Under the pieces are notes generated by a model, which had not been told where the DNA came from, searched no databases, and saw nothing but the letters and a program-made list of their open reading frames with translations. From positions 1-64,000 of the forward strand of contig NZ_JAPUBN010000021.1 in NCBI RefSeq assembly GCF_026966905.1: DNA of 64,000 nucleotides, in the 5' to 3' direction. The position numbers were made by a program, and so were the translations under genes. Source of the stretch: Marinomonas phaeophyticola (GTDB taxonomy: Bacteria; Pseudomonadota; Gammaproteobacteria; Pseudomonadales; Marinomonadaceae). Positions 9,250-18,062 of this stretch are shown one piece after another; within the stretch, counting starts at the first letter, position 1; each line of letters begins with the position of its first letter.

Positions 9250-10182
9250 ATGAGTCACTCGATGTCTGCTGCAAACCTTTTGTTGAGACAAAAACGTATT
9301 CCTACGCAGTTAGTAGAAAATCGTGTTTGTTTTGCTGGCCCTCACGCTGAATTAAGTATTTACGATACTTATGATCAAGCGCAGAAAGTCAGTTTGAAAT
9401 CGGATTCCTTGTTGTATTGCGGCATGGTAACAGGGGCTAAGGTTATGCATACCGAATTTCAAAAAGACATCTCATTTTTGCCCCATGAATCTTTTATTCT
9501 TGCGCCTGAGCAAGAGGTGTTTATTGATTTTCCTGAAGCGCAAATAGACAAGCCGACAACCTGTCTGACGGTGGAAATTTCTAAAGAACGCGTAGCGCAA
9601 ATTTGTGACAGGATGAACGATATTTTGGCTCAATCTTTACCTGCAAGTACAGTAATAGACCCTCACCAACCCTTACATACGCTGCACACTCAAGCGACAC
9701 AACAGGTATTGGATCGTTTAACCAGTGATTTTATACAGAATGACCCGGATAGGGATTTGCTGGTGGATTTTGGGGTCAATGAATTAGTTACCAGAATTTT
9801 AAGGCATCATGGGCGGGATGCTTTGTTGCACTTTACTCTTAATGTTCCTGATGCGAATGGACTCACGAGTGTATTGCATTGGATAGAACAGAACTTAGCT
9901 CAACCTTTGGAGGCCGAAAAGTTAGCCAAAATTGCGTGCATGAGCCGCAGTCGATTTTATGACTCCTTCAAACGCCAGCTCGGCTGCACACCACTAGAAT
10001 ATCAACACCAACGACGTATGAATCGTGCTTATCAACGGCTGCAAGAGCACTGCTCTGTGACCGAAATCAGTTATGAAGTCGGTTACGCCAGTTTGAGCCA
10101 TTTTAGCCGTCGTTTCCATCAACACTTTGGCGTTTCACCAAAACACGTTGCGCCAAAAGCGTTAGATCGTAAACTCATGTAG
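9250..10182 (+). CDS. AraC-family transcriptional regulator next to aldB
   Basis: 310 residues from the ATG at 9250, chosen because AGAGGTG lies at a good distance; a GTG two codons upstream is possible but sits on the ribosome binding site. Residues about 1-190 form the ligand-binding domain of the AraC_N type (LLYCGMVTGAKVMHTEF). About 205-305 hold two helix-turn-helix motifs, with LAKIACMSRSRFYDSFKRQ and VTEISYEVGYASLSHFSRRF. It is divergent from aldB and probably activates it in response to an aldehyde or alcohol. The effector is unknown. Confidence 0.88.
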   Translation: MSHSMSAANLLLRQKRIPTQLVENRVCFAGPHAELSIYDTYDQAQKVSLKSDSLLYCGMVTGAKVMHTEFQKDISFLPHESFILAPEQEVFIDFPEAQIDKPTTCLTVEISKERVAQICDRMNDILAQSLPASTVIDPHQPLHTLHTQATQQVLDRLTSDFIQNDPDRDLLVDFGVNELVTRILRHHGRDALLHFTLNVPDANGLTSVLHWIEQNLAQPLEAEKLAKIACMSRSRFYDSFKRQLGCTPLEYQHQRRMNRAYQRLQEHCSVTEISYEVGYASLSHFSRRFHQHFGVSPKHVAPKALDRKLM

Positions 10183-10281
10183 GTTGAGATTTATCTCGAC
10201 AAACCGCAATTTGCGTGGGGTAACCTGTTGTCTGAAAATTGGCATTTTTTATGTTATTTTGCTAGATATTAGGAGTACTCC

Positions 10282-10318
10282 GAGACGCCCATTCATTCCG
10301 TATAGGTGTCTCAGATTT
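10282..10318 (+). terminator. Possible terminator after the AraC-family gene
   Basis: Arms GAGACGCC (10282-10289) and GGTGTCTC (10305-10312) pair with one G-U, followed by AGATTTTG, a weak T-run. Just upstream lies a perfect 10-bp palindrome GGAGTACTCC (10272-10281). The structure lies between convergent genes; its function is inferred. Confidence 0.4.
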
Positions 10319-10346
10319 TGTAGCCGCCTATTAATAAAGCGGCCGT

Positions 10347-11375
10347 TTAATCCATATCTAGATTATTTTCGTCTAAGATTAAATTATCTTGCAGTAGTTC
10401 TACATGCTCAGCAACTGAGTCCGGAGAGTTGAAGTAAGCAATGTGATACATGGCTTCACCTTCTTGGGCGAGGGGGATGTTTTGCTTACCGATGACGATG
10501 CCTTCTGCGGGACTGTTTATCGTTGCTAGCGTTATTCCGTAAGGGTCATTTATGTAGGCTAAGGCTTCTCCTTTCGCAACATGATCTCCAAGGTTGGCGA
10601 CATGATTGACAAAGCCACTTTCGCTGGCTCTAATCCAACCACTTTGGCGGGCGATAAAGGGTTCAATAGAATGGCCTTTGGTTTTACGTTTATTGAGCAT
10701 ACCGATTTGGCGCATGACGTTGATAATGCCTTTTACACCAACTTGAATGGAAAACTCATCGTAGCGTAACGCTTGACCGGCTTCATAAAGCAGTACTTTA
10801 GTGCCAAAATCCGAACTGGCTTGACGCAAGGATCCTTCTCGTATTTCAGAATTTAGTAATACAGGTAAACCAAAGGCCTTAGCAAGTTCTAAGGTGACAG
10901 GATCATCTAAATTGGCACGTATTTGCGGTAAATTACTTCGATGGATTGCGCCCGTATGTAAGTCAATGCCGTAATCGCATTTTGATACGATTTCAGTTAA
11001 AAATATATTGGCAATACGGCCTGCAAGCGACCCTTTTTTACTACCTGGAAAGCTGCGATTTAGGTCGCGTCGGTCGGGTAAGTATCGGCTTTGATTCAGT
11101 ACACCGTACACATTAACCATTGGTACAGCGATTAAGGTTCCTCGTAAGGATTTAATGGACTTATTACTAATCAATCGACTAACGATTTCAATCCCATTGA
11201 GCTCGTCACCATGAATAGCGGCACTTACGAAAATACAAGGACCTGGTTTTTTCCCTCGCTGAACATATATCGGTATAGACATACGTGTGTCGGTATACAA
11301 GGGAGGCATGGGTAACTCAATTTTTTTGATTTCACCCGCTTTAATGCTTTCTCCCGCAATTATGAGCTCACTCAT
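10347..11375 (-). CDS. AstE/AspA-like zinc deacylase (M14 family), substrate unknown
   Basis: 342 residues. The zinc site is visible as HGDELNGIEI (His and Glu near 54-57), with DLHTG near 137 and a probable catalytic Glu in LLYEAG. The C-terminal third (about 240-320: SGWIRASESGFV, GDHVAKGEALAYI, SPAEGIVIG) looks like a barrel-sandwich hybrid, as in COG3608 proteins. These enzymes cleave N-acyl amino acids or related amides, and the family name succinylglutamate desuccinylase/aspartoacylase is generic. No ast or ectoine genes lie nearby, so the substrate cannot be named. AAGG lies 5 bases before the start. Confidence 0.8.
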   Translation of the reverse strand: MSELIIAGESIKAGEIKKIELPMPPLYTDTRMSIPIYVQRGKKPGPCIFVSAAIHGDELNGIEIVSRLISNKSIKSLRGTLIAVPMVNVYGVLNQSRYLPDRRDLNRSFPGSKKGSLAGRIANIFLTEIVSKCDYGIDLHTGAIHRSNLPQIRANLDDPVTLELAKAFGLPVLLNSEIREGSLRQASSDFGTKVLLYEAGQALRYDEFSIQVGVKGIINVMRQIGMLNKRKTKGHSIEPFIARQSGWIRASESGFVNHVANLGDHVAKGEALAYINDPYGITLATINSPAEGIVIGKQNIPLAQEGEAMYHIAYFNSPDSVAEHVELLQDNLILDENNLDMD

Positions 11376-12068
11376 CTAGCCTTTACCTTTTGTCTAAGTG
11401 TGATTAGGTCTGTTTTTGGTACGATTAAATCGATTCTTTAGGCATGCTTTTCTGTAGGTGCATTGGTATTGATCAATTACTGAGCTACCTTTTCCTGAGA
11501 AATTCGGGCGAATATTGACGAGTCAAATAGGCGGCCTGCTCATTTTTGGCTGGTTATTATTGAAATTAACCGCTCTATTCACCGTTTTTCTATATTGCAG
11601 ATATATACCATTTAATAGTGGGAATTGCTGTAGTCTTTTGTCTATTTTTTAGTATTACAAACACAATGAAGGCATTGTCTGCTGATAAATATGGCCCTAT
11701 CCTAAAAAACGCTTTAGTGAGTTGGAATAAAGAATATGAATGGTCCCAAAGTGCTAGGAAGTTTCTTTATTGGTGTGGCAGATGCGTTTTATAGAATGGT
11801 TGAAATCAACATTATCATTTTAATGAAAACTAACGTTGGAGTTTAATGTAATGGTTTTTTTAAAGTTAGTGCTTGGTATTTAAAGGGAGTGGCGTTAGAA
11901 AGGTTTGGAAGAATTAATATGTGGGTAAAGGATCATTATATTAGGGAGGATGTGCGCTGATATTTTTATTCTTGCGCATTCGCCCTGTTGGTAAAGTAAG
12001 TCATTTCTAATACGGATTTGTATAGTAGAAAATCTTACTGTACCCCTCTTTTTGGGTTGTTACTGAAC
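11376..12068. other. Gene-poor stretch of about 690 bases
   Basis: No gene can be supported. It carries a small palindrome TTGAC-GA-GTCAA at 11515-11526 and one open frame, 11618-11794 on the plus strand (GTG start, 58 codons; ATG at 11666), with a hydrophobic start (VGIAVVFCLFFSI) and a charged tail. No good ribosome binding site precedes it and the family is unknown, so it is either a small membrane protein or a decayed fragment. The rest is A+T-rich with no repeat that I recognise. Confidence 0.4.
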
Positions 12069-12278
12069 TTAGGCTTGTTGGCCTTTTACTGAAACGTGTG
12101 TTAACGCGTTTTTCGTATTGATAGCGAATTGTTTGATAGAGCGAGCAACATGGAAGATACCATTGCTGATTGCTTCAGCACGTTCCGCACGAGCAATAAG
12201 TTCGATTTTTTCAAATTCAGACATATAGCTTGTATCAACATTTTTTAGTAATTCAGTAAGTGATTTTTCAGTTTTCAT
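12069..12278 (-). CDS. Small conserved-looking protein of unknown function
   Basis: 69 residues, cytosolic, with a Glu/Lys-rich N-terminus (MKTEKSLTELLKNV) and a basic helical segment (IELIARAERAEAISNGIF, then HVARSIKQF). The pattern loosely recalls short alphaproteobacterial proteins with an RAEAxR helix and the DUF1127/YjiS group, but I do not claim membership. The gene is supported by a strong AGGAG 8 bases before the ATG and a good sigma-70 promoter just upstream. It stands alone, followed by a long gene-poor stretch. Confidence 0.7.
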   Translation of the reverse strand: MKTEKSLTELLKNVDTSYMSEFEKIELIARAERAEAISNGIFHVARSIKQFAINTKNALTHVSVKGQQA

Positions 12279-12331
12279 CGTAGTACTCCTAGATTTTCGT
12301 TAAGGTCATCGTTGTCTCTTTCAGTAACGCT

Positions 12332-12360
12332 ATAATAGGAATCTAGAGTCAGAAAGACAA
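12332..12360 (-). promoter_or_regulatory. Sigma-70 promoter of the 69-residue gene
   Basis: On the minus strand -35 TTGTCT (12360-12355), a 17-bp spacer and -10 TATTAT (12337-12332) predict a start near 12325 and a leader of about 47 bases. Confidence 0.5.
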
Positions 12361-12485
12361 ACGACTAATATTGTACTGATAGCTGAATAAAACTAACCTA
12401 TCTTGTGATAGTTGTTGGTATTGGCGTTTGTGACGCACTATGAGAGAGGTGTATTCGATGGTTTATATTCGATAAACAATAGGGT

Positions 12486-12518
12486 AAACAGGTGCGGCTA
12501 GTAGAGCGTTACCTGTTT
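12486..12518 (-). terminator. Stem-loop downstream of the glycosyltransferase
   Basis: AAACAGGT (12486-12493) pairs perfectly with ACCTGTTT (12511-12518) around a 17-base loop. It lies just past the stop codon of the minus-strand glycosyltransferase gene, but only three T follow, so termination is uncertain. Confidence 0.35.
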
Positions 12519-12534
12519 GATTTTGAAGGATTCG

Positions 12535-13770
12535 TTAGGCTTCTTTCTTGTTTTTAGCTTCAATCCATTGTGACATATATTGCGTACTCTTTAGGCTATG
12601 ATGTCTAAGCATCATACTCATGAAATTCTGACTCCTGATGTCTGATAGGGCTTTTTGATGCTGAATTATGTGTTTGATAAAAGGCGCTTCAAGAAGATCT
12701 TTATCGTATTTTTCTCTAAGTATTCGTTCACCATTTTTCTGAAAACATTGCCACTGGTTTTCATCTTGATACAGATTAATGGCCGCTTCAGCAAACTCGG
12801 TTGGATCGTCTACAATCACCCCATTCCAAGGAAGGCTTCCATGCATGGCTTCTGCTCCTATAGCGGTAGTGATGCTAGGGGTCCCCGTTTCCATGGCTTC
12901 CACTAATTTGCCTTTAATACCGGCACCAAATCGAAGTGGAGCCAGCAGTACTCTTGCCTGTTGCATAACCTCTTTTGCGTTTTCAGCCCAACCTTTAATA
13001 TGAAATCCCTGTTTAGGATTGTGCAGTTGGGTGGCTTTAGGTGGAGGGTAAGCACCGTATATATGCATTTCAGCTTGAGGGAGTGCTTTACGGATGAGAG
13101 GCCAAATTTCAGTTTTTAGTTGTAACACCGCATCCCAGTTAGGTGCGTGGCGAAAGTTGCCAATGCTGATAAAATGCTGTCTTGCATGAAAGGAAGGGCT
13201 TTGTTGAGACTCCGCTTCGCTTGCTATGGTTAGCATAAAGGGCAAAGAGTACAGTTGCGCTGCAGGAACGTTAAAGTGTGTTTTTAAGAGTGCTACTTCT
13301 TTTTCTGAAATCATCAAAGTAAGGTCGCTACGGAAAATAGCGGCGACTTCTCTAACCGTATGTTCATTATGCATATCTAAGATATTGAAGGTTTTATCTT
13401 GTTTGATGGCTTGATGTCTTGCTTGGCGCAGGCTATGTAAGTCTTCCGTATTAAGCAAACGCAATGCATTAGGGCAGTGTTTTTCGACTCGCCAACCAAA
13501 TTGCTCCTCCATCATAAAACGATCAAACATGACCAGATCAGGGCTCAGCTGTTGAATAAATTCATCGAAGCTGCTGTTATTCAACTCAATGGCAACGGAC
13601 TGGATTTTCAGCGCTTCTAAATTTGCCATATGATCTGTTTGTTGTGCTGGACTCGCAAACGTGACTGTCCAGTTTTGGTTTCGGTAACTGGTTAATAATT
13701 GCATCATACGGCTACCGGCCGCAGAGGAGTTTGGTTCTGGCCATACATAGCCGATTACGAGAATATTCAC
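12535..13770 (-). CDS. GT-B glycosyltransferase (GT4-like), orphan
   Basis: 411 residues. It begins MNILVIGYVWPEPNSSAAGS, the usual first strand and loop of GT-B enzymes. The C-terminal donor domain has FISIGNFRHAPNWDAV near 210, GWAENAKEVMQQARVLLAPL near 270 and the conserved GAGIKGKLVEAMETGTP (E-x7-E region) near 300. It probably transfers a sugar from a nucleotide-sugar donor at the cytoplasmic face. No other polysaccharide genes are next to it, so acceptor and product are unknown. Transcribed alone or from a promoter shared with nothing obvious. Confidence 0.82.
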   Translation of the reverse strand: MNILVIGYVWPEPNSSAAGSRMMQLLTSYRNQNWTVTFASPAQQTDHMANLEALKIQSVAIELNNSSFDEFIQQLSPDLVMFDRFMMEEQFGWRVEKHCPNALRLLNTEDLHSLRQARHQAIKQDKTFNILDMHNEHTVREVAAIFRSDLTLMISEKEVALLKTHFNVPAAQLYSLPFMLTIASEAESQQSPSFHARQHFISIGNFRHAPNWDAVLQLKTEIWPLIRKALPQAEMHIYGAYPPPKATQLHNPKQGFHIKGWAENAKEVMQQARVLLAPLRFGAGIKGKLVEAMETGTPSITTAIGAEAMHGSLPWNGVIVDDPTEFAEAAINLYQDENQWQCFQKNGERILREKYDKDLLEAPFIKHIIQHQKALSDIRSQNFMSMMLRHHSLKSTQYMSQWIEAKNKKEA

Positions 13771-13818
13771 ACTGTACTCTTTTTAATTTAATAGATCGTT
13801 GGCGGCTAAAAAATCTTG

Positions 13819-14580
13819 TTATCTAAGCAAATTAGCTTGCTTCAAGGCTCTTTGCCGACGGGATTCTAAACGGCTAACTTCCAGTAATATATCTTCAACA
13901 TAGGATAAATGACTGTGAATAGCGTTTTTTGCGGCTTGAGGATCACTGTCCATAATCGCTTGATAAATGGCGGTATGCTGTTCCATTACTTTGCCACGGG
14001 CTTCGGAGTGCTGAAATAAATAATCTAAATTTGCCGCGATACTTTGTGCCAACATTTGAAATAATGCCCGCATGGTATGAAGCATAACGGCATTGTGAGC
14101 GCATTCCGCTATAGTGAGGTGAAAGGCCGCGTCGAGTTTTGCTTCTAGAGCGGGGTTCTTTTGCTTGTTGGCCTCTATAAGATCATTATAGGATTTTGTG
14201 AGTTTTTCTTTATCTTCATCTGTGCTGCGTATGGCGGCATAGTAAGTAGATATGCCCTCCATGGCGTCACGAAACTCGAGTAAGTCATAACGAAATTCTG
14301 GATGGGTCGACATGGCTTGCAAAAGCGGGTCACGTAAGTCGCTACCTAGATCTTCGCTGATGTAATTGCCTCCACCTTGCCGACTGACCACCATGCCTTT
14401 GGCTTTGAGGTTTTGGATTGCTTCTCTCAAGGAGGGGCGTGAAACATCGAAGCGTTCCGCTAATTCTCTTTCAGGAGGCAGTCTGTCTCCTGGTTTAAGC
14501 AGTCCTTCTATCATCATGGTTTCTAATTCTTTAGTAATGAGATCAGAAAGTTTTCCTTGAGAGGGAAGTGAGCGAGACAT
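13819..14580 (-). CDS. lldR: FadR-family (GntR) regulator of the lactate operon
   Basis: 253 residues from the ATG at 14580 (MSRSLPSQGKLSDLITKEL). An upstream in-frame ATG at 14640 would add 20 residues not typical of the family. The N-terminal winged helix-turn-helix is clear (LPPERELAERFDVSRPSLRE, near 38-57), and the C-terminal FCD ligand-binding domain has the expected helices and metal-binding His residues (AFHLTIAECAHN). It is divergent from lldEFG, and a FadR-type palindrome lies between, so it most likely represses lldEFG until lactate is present. Ligand inferred from context. Confidence 0.85.
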   Translation of the reverse strand: MSRSLPSQGKLSDLITKELETMMIEGLLKPGDRLPPERELAERFDVSRPSLREAIQNLKAKGMVVSRQGGGNYISEDLGSDLRDPLLQAMSTHPEFRYDLLEFRDAMEGISTYYAAIRSTDEDKEKLTKSYNDLIEANKQKNPALEAKLDAAFHLTIAECAHNAVMLHTMRALFQMLAQSIAANLDYLFQHSEARGKVMEQHTAIYQAIMDSDPQAAKNAIHSHLSYVEDILLEVSRLESRRQRALKQANLLR

Positions 14581-14725
14581 AACAAAACCTGTTTCTAAAA
14601 TGAATGCTGAAATCCTAATTGGTAAGACCATTTTTTTCAATTGAAAATCAAGCTAATTGCACTTTTTTCCCTATATATAAAGACTTTGGTTGATTTTATC
14701 TAGAGAGCATGTCTAAAATAAAGGA

Positions 14726-14755
14726 AATATTGGTAATACTGGTATTACCAATATT
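14726..14755. promoter_or_regulatory. 30-bp palindromic operator between lldR and lldEFG
   Basis: Perfect 14-bp arms AATATTGGTAATAC (14726-14739) and GTATTACCAATATT (14742-14755) flank a TG spacer. Inside it TGGTATTACCA (14740-14750) fits the FadR-family TnGTnnnACnA consensus. Its place in the divergent promoter region makes it the probable LldR operator. Confidence 0.75.
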
Positions 14756-14852
14756 GAAAAAATAAAAATTAATCTCTACTTTATTGTTTGTGCGATACGT
14801 TTTTAGGTTTGTTTTGTGCCGAGCTACTAGCATTCGTACTTGAGGAATCATC

Positions 14853-15701
14853 ATGCCTGTTCATCACTTTATTCCAGAAGAGCCGTTAGTTGAATCGCTT
14901 ACTGATGCTCTTTCAACGCCATTAAAGCTCTATCCGACGAAACCTGAAAAAGTCTATGTTTTTGGAACCTGCTTGGTGGATTTGTTTTATCCCGAGGCTG
15001 GTATGTCAGGGGTGGTTTTATTAGAGCATGCTGGTGTGGAAGTCTTATTTCCACAGGATCAAACATGTTGCGGCCAACCTGCTTATACTTCAGGGTATAA
15101 AGAAGAAGCTAGACTGGTGGCTTTGGCTCAGATGTCAATTTTTGGTGAAGATTATCCGATTGTTGTTCCCTCTGGTTCCTGCGGCGGCATGATGAAAACG
15201 CATTATCCACGATTATTTGAAGGGACTGAGCATCATCAACAAGCACTGGATTTTTCAGAGCGCATTTACGAACTCACCGATTTTTTAGTGCATGTTTGTG
15301 ACTTATCTTTAGAGGATAAGGGAGAGCGGACTAAGATTGCGCTACATACTTCATGCAGTAGCCGACGAGAAATGAAAACAACGGATTCTGGAAAATTGTT
15401 GTTGGGACAACTGAAAAATGTGGCTTTAGTTGAGCCTAAAAAAGTGACCGAATGCTGTGGCTTTGGAGGGGCATTTTCAGTCAGACACTCTGAAATATCG
15501 AGCGCCATGGTGAAGGACAAGGTAATGCATTTGTCGAATACTAAAGCCGATGCTTTTTTGAGCTCAGATTGCGGATGTTTAATGAATATTAAAGGGGCGG
15601 CTGAAAAAGATAAGAGTGCGTTAACGCTGAGAAGAGGAGAGCATTTACTGAGTTTTGTGGCTCGTCGAGCTGGATTGATAGCTGATGGAGTAGAGGTATG
15701 A
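14853..15701 (+). CDS. lldE: L-lactate utilisation protein LldE (LutA)
   Basis: 282 residues with two CCG domains: CLVDLFYPEAGMSG near 50, QTCCGQPAYTSG near 70, SGSCGGMM near 112, TSCSSRRE near 168, TECCGFGGAFSVRH near 199 and SSDCGCLMN near 232. The Cys clusters are of the type that binds an iron-sulfur centre. With LldF and LldG it forms the membrane-independent L-lactate dehydrogenase complex that oxidises lactate to pyruvate. GAGGA lies well before the ATG, and its stop overlaps the lldF start (ATGA). The longer N-terminus matches Pseudomonas LldE. Confidence 0.93.
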   Translation: MPVHHFIPEEPLVESLTDALSTPLKLYPTKPEKVYVFGTCLVDLFYPEAGMSGVVLLEHAGVEVLFPQDQTCCGQPAYTSGYKEEARLVALAQMSIFGEDYPIVVPSGSCGGMMKTHYPRLFEGTEHHQQALDFSERIYELTDFLVHVCDLSLEDKGERTKIALHTSCSSRREMKTTDSGKLLLGQLKNVALVEPKKVTECCGFGGAFSVRHSEISSAMVKDKVMHLSNTKADAFLSSDCGCLMNIKGAAEKDKSALTLRRGEHLLSFVARRAGLIADGVEV

Positions 15702-17134
15702 GTACAACGACAGGAAGTTTTCAACAGCGAAGTGATGTGGCCATACAGGATAAAAAACTCAGAGCGAACTTTCTGTCTGCGATGGATGGGCTAATGGAAA
15801 AACGAGATTTGGCTTTTGATGACAAAACGCAATTGGAAGCGTTGCGAATCCTTGGCGCTCAAGTGAGGCAAAATGCTTTAGTAAAACTGCCAGAATTATT
15901 GGTTGAATTAGAAACAAAATTAACTCAACGAGGCGTGCAAGTTCATTGGGCACAAACTCCTGACGAAGCCGTTGATATTATTCAATCGATCACGTTGAAA
16001 GAGAAAGCCCAAAAAATTATTAAGGGTAAATCCATGGTGTCAGAGGAGATTCATCTGAATGACAAAATGGAGCAGGTGGGTGTTACCTGCCTTGAATCCG
16101 ATCTTGGTGAGTACATTGTTCAATTGGCGAAAGAAACTCCTTCGCATATTGTTATGCCTGCAATTCATAAAAACACCGCTGAGATTGCTGATTTATTGCA
16201 TGAAAAAACAGGGATAGAGCGCAAAGAAGATGCACTCTATATGACGGAGCAGGCAAGGCAACAATTACGTAAAAATTTCATGGAAGCGGATATCGGATTA
16301 TCTGGAGTGAACTTTGCCGTGGCTGAGACAGGCACCTTATGCCTCGTAGAAAATGAAGGCAATGGCCGTCTGACGACAACGGTTCCAAAAACTCACATCG
16401 CCATCATGGGTATTGAAAAGGTAGTTGAAAAGCTGGAAGACACGGCGCCATTGTTAAGTTTGTTAACGCGCAGTGCTACGGGTCAGCCTATTACAACCTA
16501 TTTTAATATGATCTCGGGGCCTCGAAAGGAGAATGAGCTTGATGGGCCTGAAACGGTTCACCTCGTTTTATTGGATCATGGACGCACTCAAATGTATCAA
16601 GATGATGAATTGCTGGATACATTACGCTGTATTCGTTGTGCCGCCTGTATGAATCATTGTCCTGTGTATACTCGCATTGGCGGTCATGCATATGGGTTTA
16701 CTTACCCTGGACCTATCGGCAAAATTTTAATGCCTCATTTAGAAGGGCTGGATGACACCCAATCTTTGCCGACGGCTTCGAGTCTATGTGGAGCGTGTGC
16801 TGAAGTTTGTCCTGTGAAAATCCCTATTCCGGATTTATTGGTTCGTTTAAGAGAAGAGGCAAATCATCCAAATCCCCAGGACAGCTATATAAAGGGCGCA
16901 GGCATTAAACGACATGGTATGGAGCCCGTTTTGTGGTCAATGTGGCGTTGGTGGCATCAAAGAGGGACTCGCTATCACATTATGACATCCATGCTGACGA
17001 AATTACATTTTTTACAGCCTAGTAAATTAGCGCCTTGGACGAACAAGAGAACCCTGCCTAAAATGGCGAAAAAATCGTTTCATCAACAAATGAAAGCACG
17101 CACAGATAGACTTAAGAAAGGGGCATTACGATGA
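15698..17134 (+). CDS. lldF: L-lactate utilisation iron-sulfur protein LldF (LutB)
   Basis: 478 residues. The N-terminal LUD domain (about 60-300) includes GINFAVAETGTL-like sequence (here GVNFAVAETGTLCLVENEGN). Two 4Fe-4S motifs follow: CIRCAACMNHCP near 309 and CGACAEVCP near 362. A basic C-terminal extension (about 390-478) is usual. It passes electrons from lactate oxidation. Overlaps lldE and lldG by 4 bases each, so the three are translated as a unit. Confidence 0.94.
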   Translation: MSTTTGSFQQRSDVAIQDKKLRANFLSAMDGLMEKRDLAFDDKTQLEALRILGAQVRQNALVKLPELLVELETKLTQRGVQVHWAQTPDEAVDIIQSITLKEKAQKIIKGKSMVSEEIHLNDKMEQVGVTCLESDLGEYIVQLAKETPSHIVMPAIHKNTAEIADLLHEKTGIERKEDALYMTEQARQQLRKNFMEADIGLSGVNFAVAETGTLCLVENEGNGRLTTTVPKTHIAIMGIEKVVEKLEDTAPLLSLLTRSATGQPITTYFNMISGPRKENELDGPETVHLVLLDHGRTQMYQDDELLDTLRCIRCAACMNHCPVYTRIGGHAYGFTYPGPIGKILMPHLEGLDDTQSLPTASSLCGACAEVCPVKIPIPDLLVRLREEANHPNPQDSYIKGAGIKRHGMEPVLWSMWRWWHQRGTRYHIMTSMLTKLHFLQPSKLAPWTNKRTLPKMAKKSFHQQMKARTDRLKKGALR

Positions 17135-17790
17135 ATGCTAGACAGGCTATTTTAGATAAATTACAGCAGTCTTCATTGAAGCGAATAGGAGATGGGGATG
17201 TGATTCCTGATAGACCCGGTTTTCAAGTGATGCAAAGGGAGAGGAAAAGTAATGCTCAACTAAGTCAGCAATTTGAAAACATGATGGCTAAGGTGAAAGG
17301 GGAGGTGATTCGAGTCCCTCAAGAAGAGCTTGAAAGTAGGCTTAATGCTATTATTGAAGCAAAAGCGATTAAGACTCTGTTACTGTCACCAGAAAGCCCT
17401 TATAAAGCGTCTTTTAGTGGATTACTGGATGAGGTGAGAATTTATGACAAGGCCATTGAAAGCTGGAAAGAAGCGTTATTTAACGATATAGATGCCGCTA
17501 TTACTTCGACACTAGGTGGTATCGCAGAAACGGGTACATTAGTGTTATGGCCCAGCGTTTCAGAGCCACGCCTGATGTCTTTAGTACCGCCAATTCACAT
17601 TGCTATTTTGTATGAGTCTCAGATGCAACCAACTTTTTGGCATTTTATGCACCATCATAACTGGTCTGAAGGTATGCCGACGAATGCGCTGCTTATATCA
17701 GGTCCTTCAAAAACAGCAGATATTGAACAAACTTTGGCTTATGGGGTGCATGGGCCTAAAGAATTAGTGATTGTTTTGGTTGAAGAATAA
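17131..17790 (+). CDS. lldG: L-lactate utilisation protein LldG (LutC)
   Basis: 219 residues, an LUD-domain protein with ITSTLGGIAETGTLVLW near 128 and the C-terminal ISGPSKTADIEQTLAYGVHG, diagnostic for LutC. It is the third subunit of the lactate-oxidising complex. No lactate permease (lctP/lldP) and no D-lactate dehydrogenase lie next to the operon, so uptake must be encoded elsewhere. Confidence 0.94.
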   Translation: MNARQAILDKLQQSSLKRIGDGDVIPDRPGFQVMQRERKSNAQLSQQFENMMAKVKGEVIRVPQEELESRLNAIIEAKAIKTLLLSPESPYKASFSGLLDEVRIYDKAIESWKEALFNDIDAAITSTLGGIAETGTLVLWPSVSEPRLMSLVPPIHIAILYESQMQPTFWHFMHHHNWSEGMPTNALLISGPSKTADIEQTLAYGVHGPKELVIVLVEE

Positions 17791-17796
17791 CACGCT

Positions 17797-17841
17797 AGCC
17801 TAACCGCTTTACTAATCGTTATGGAAGTGAGTAGTTAGGCT
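17797..17841 (+). terminator. Possible terminator after lldG
   Basis: AGCCTAAC (17797-17804) pairs perfectly with GTTAGGCT (17834-17841) across a 29-base loop that has weaker internal pairing. No T-run follows, so this is a tentative call. Confidence 0.3.
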
Positions 17842-18062
17842 TATCTATTAACGGGGTTAATAACGTAAAGCATCGATTAATATGGGGCTTTGTTGCATGA
17901 TGTTTACACCAACGCTCTTTACAGAGTTCTGAAACGACAAATTGAGACATCTTACCTGCACTATTGTATTATTCTCTTCTGAAGTGCTTGCCTGAAAGTG
18001 TTAGTCGATTATTGTTCAATTCAGGTGTGGCATCTACTACACAAAATGCGAGAGATTTTTTT

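Noticed and set aside
11618-11794. 58-codon frame with hydrophobic start
   Set aside because: No ribosome binding site, no recognised family; kept only as a remark on the gene-poor stretch.
15266-15724. 152-codon minus-strand frame inside lldE
   Set aside because: It is antisense to clear lldE coding sequence with conserved Cys motifs; its composition is that of a shadow frame.
17880-17900. GGGGCTTTGTTGC resembling an IS5-type terminal repeat
   Set aside because: No second copy, no target duplication and no transposase remnant were found nearby.
17964-18062. N-terminal extension of FabV
   Set aside because: The family starts at [10 protein letters not shown]; the 33 upstream residues have no similarity to FabV and start at a TTG without a ribosome binding site.
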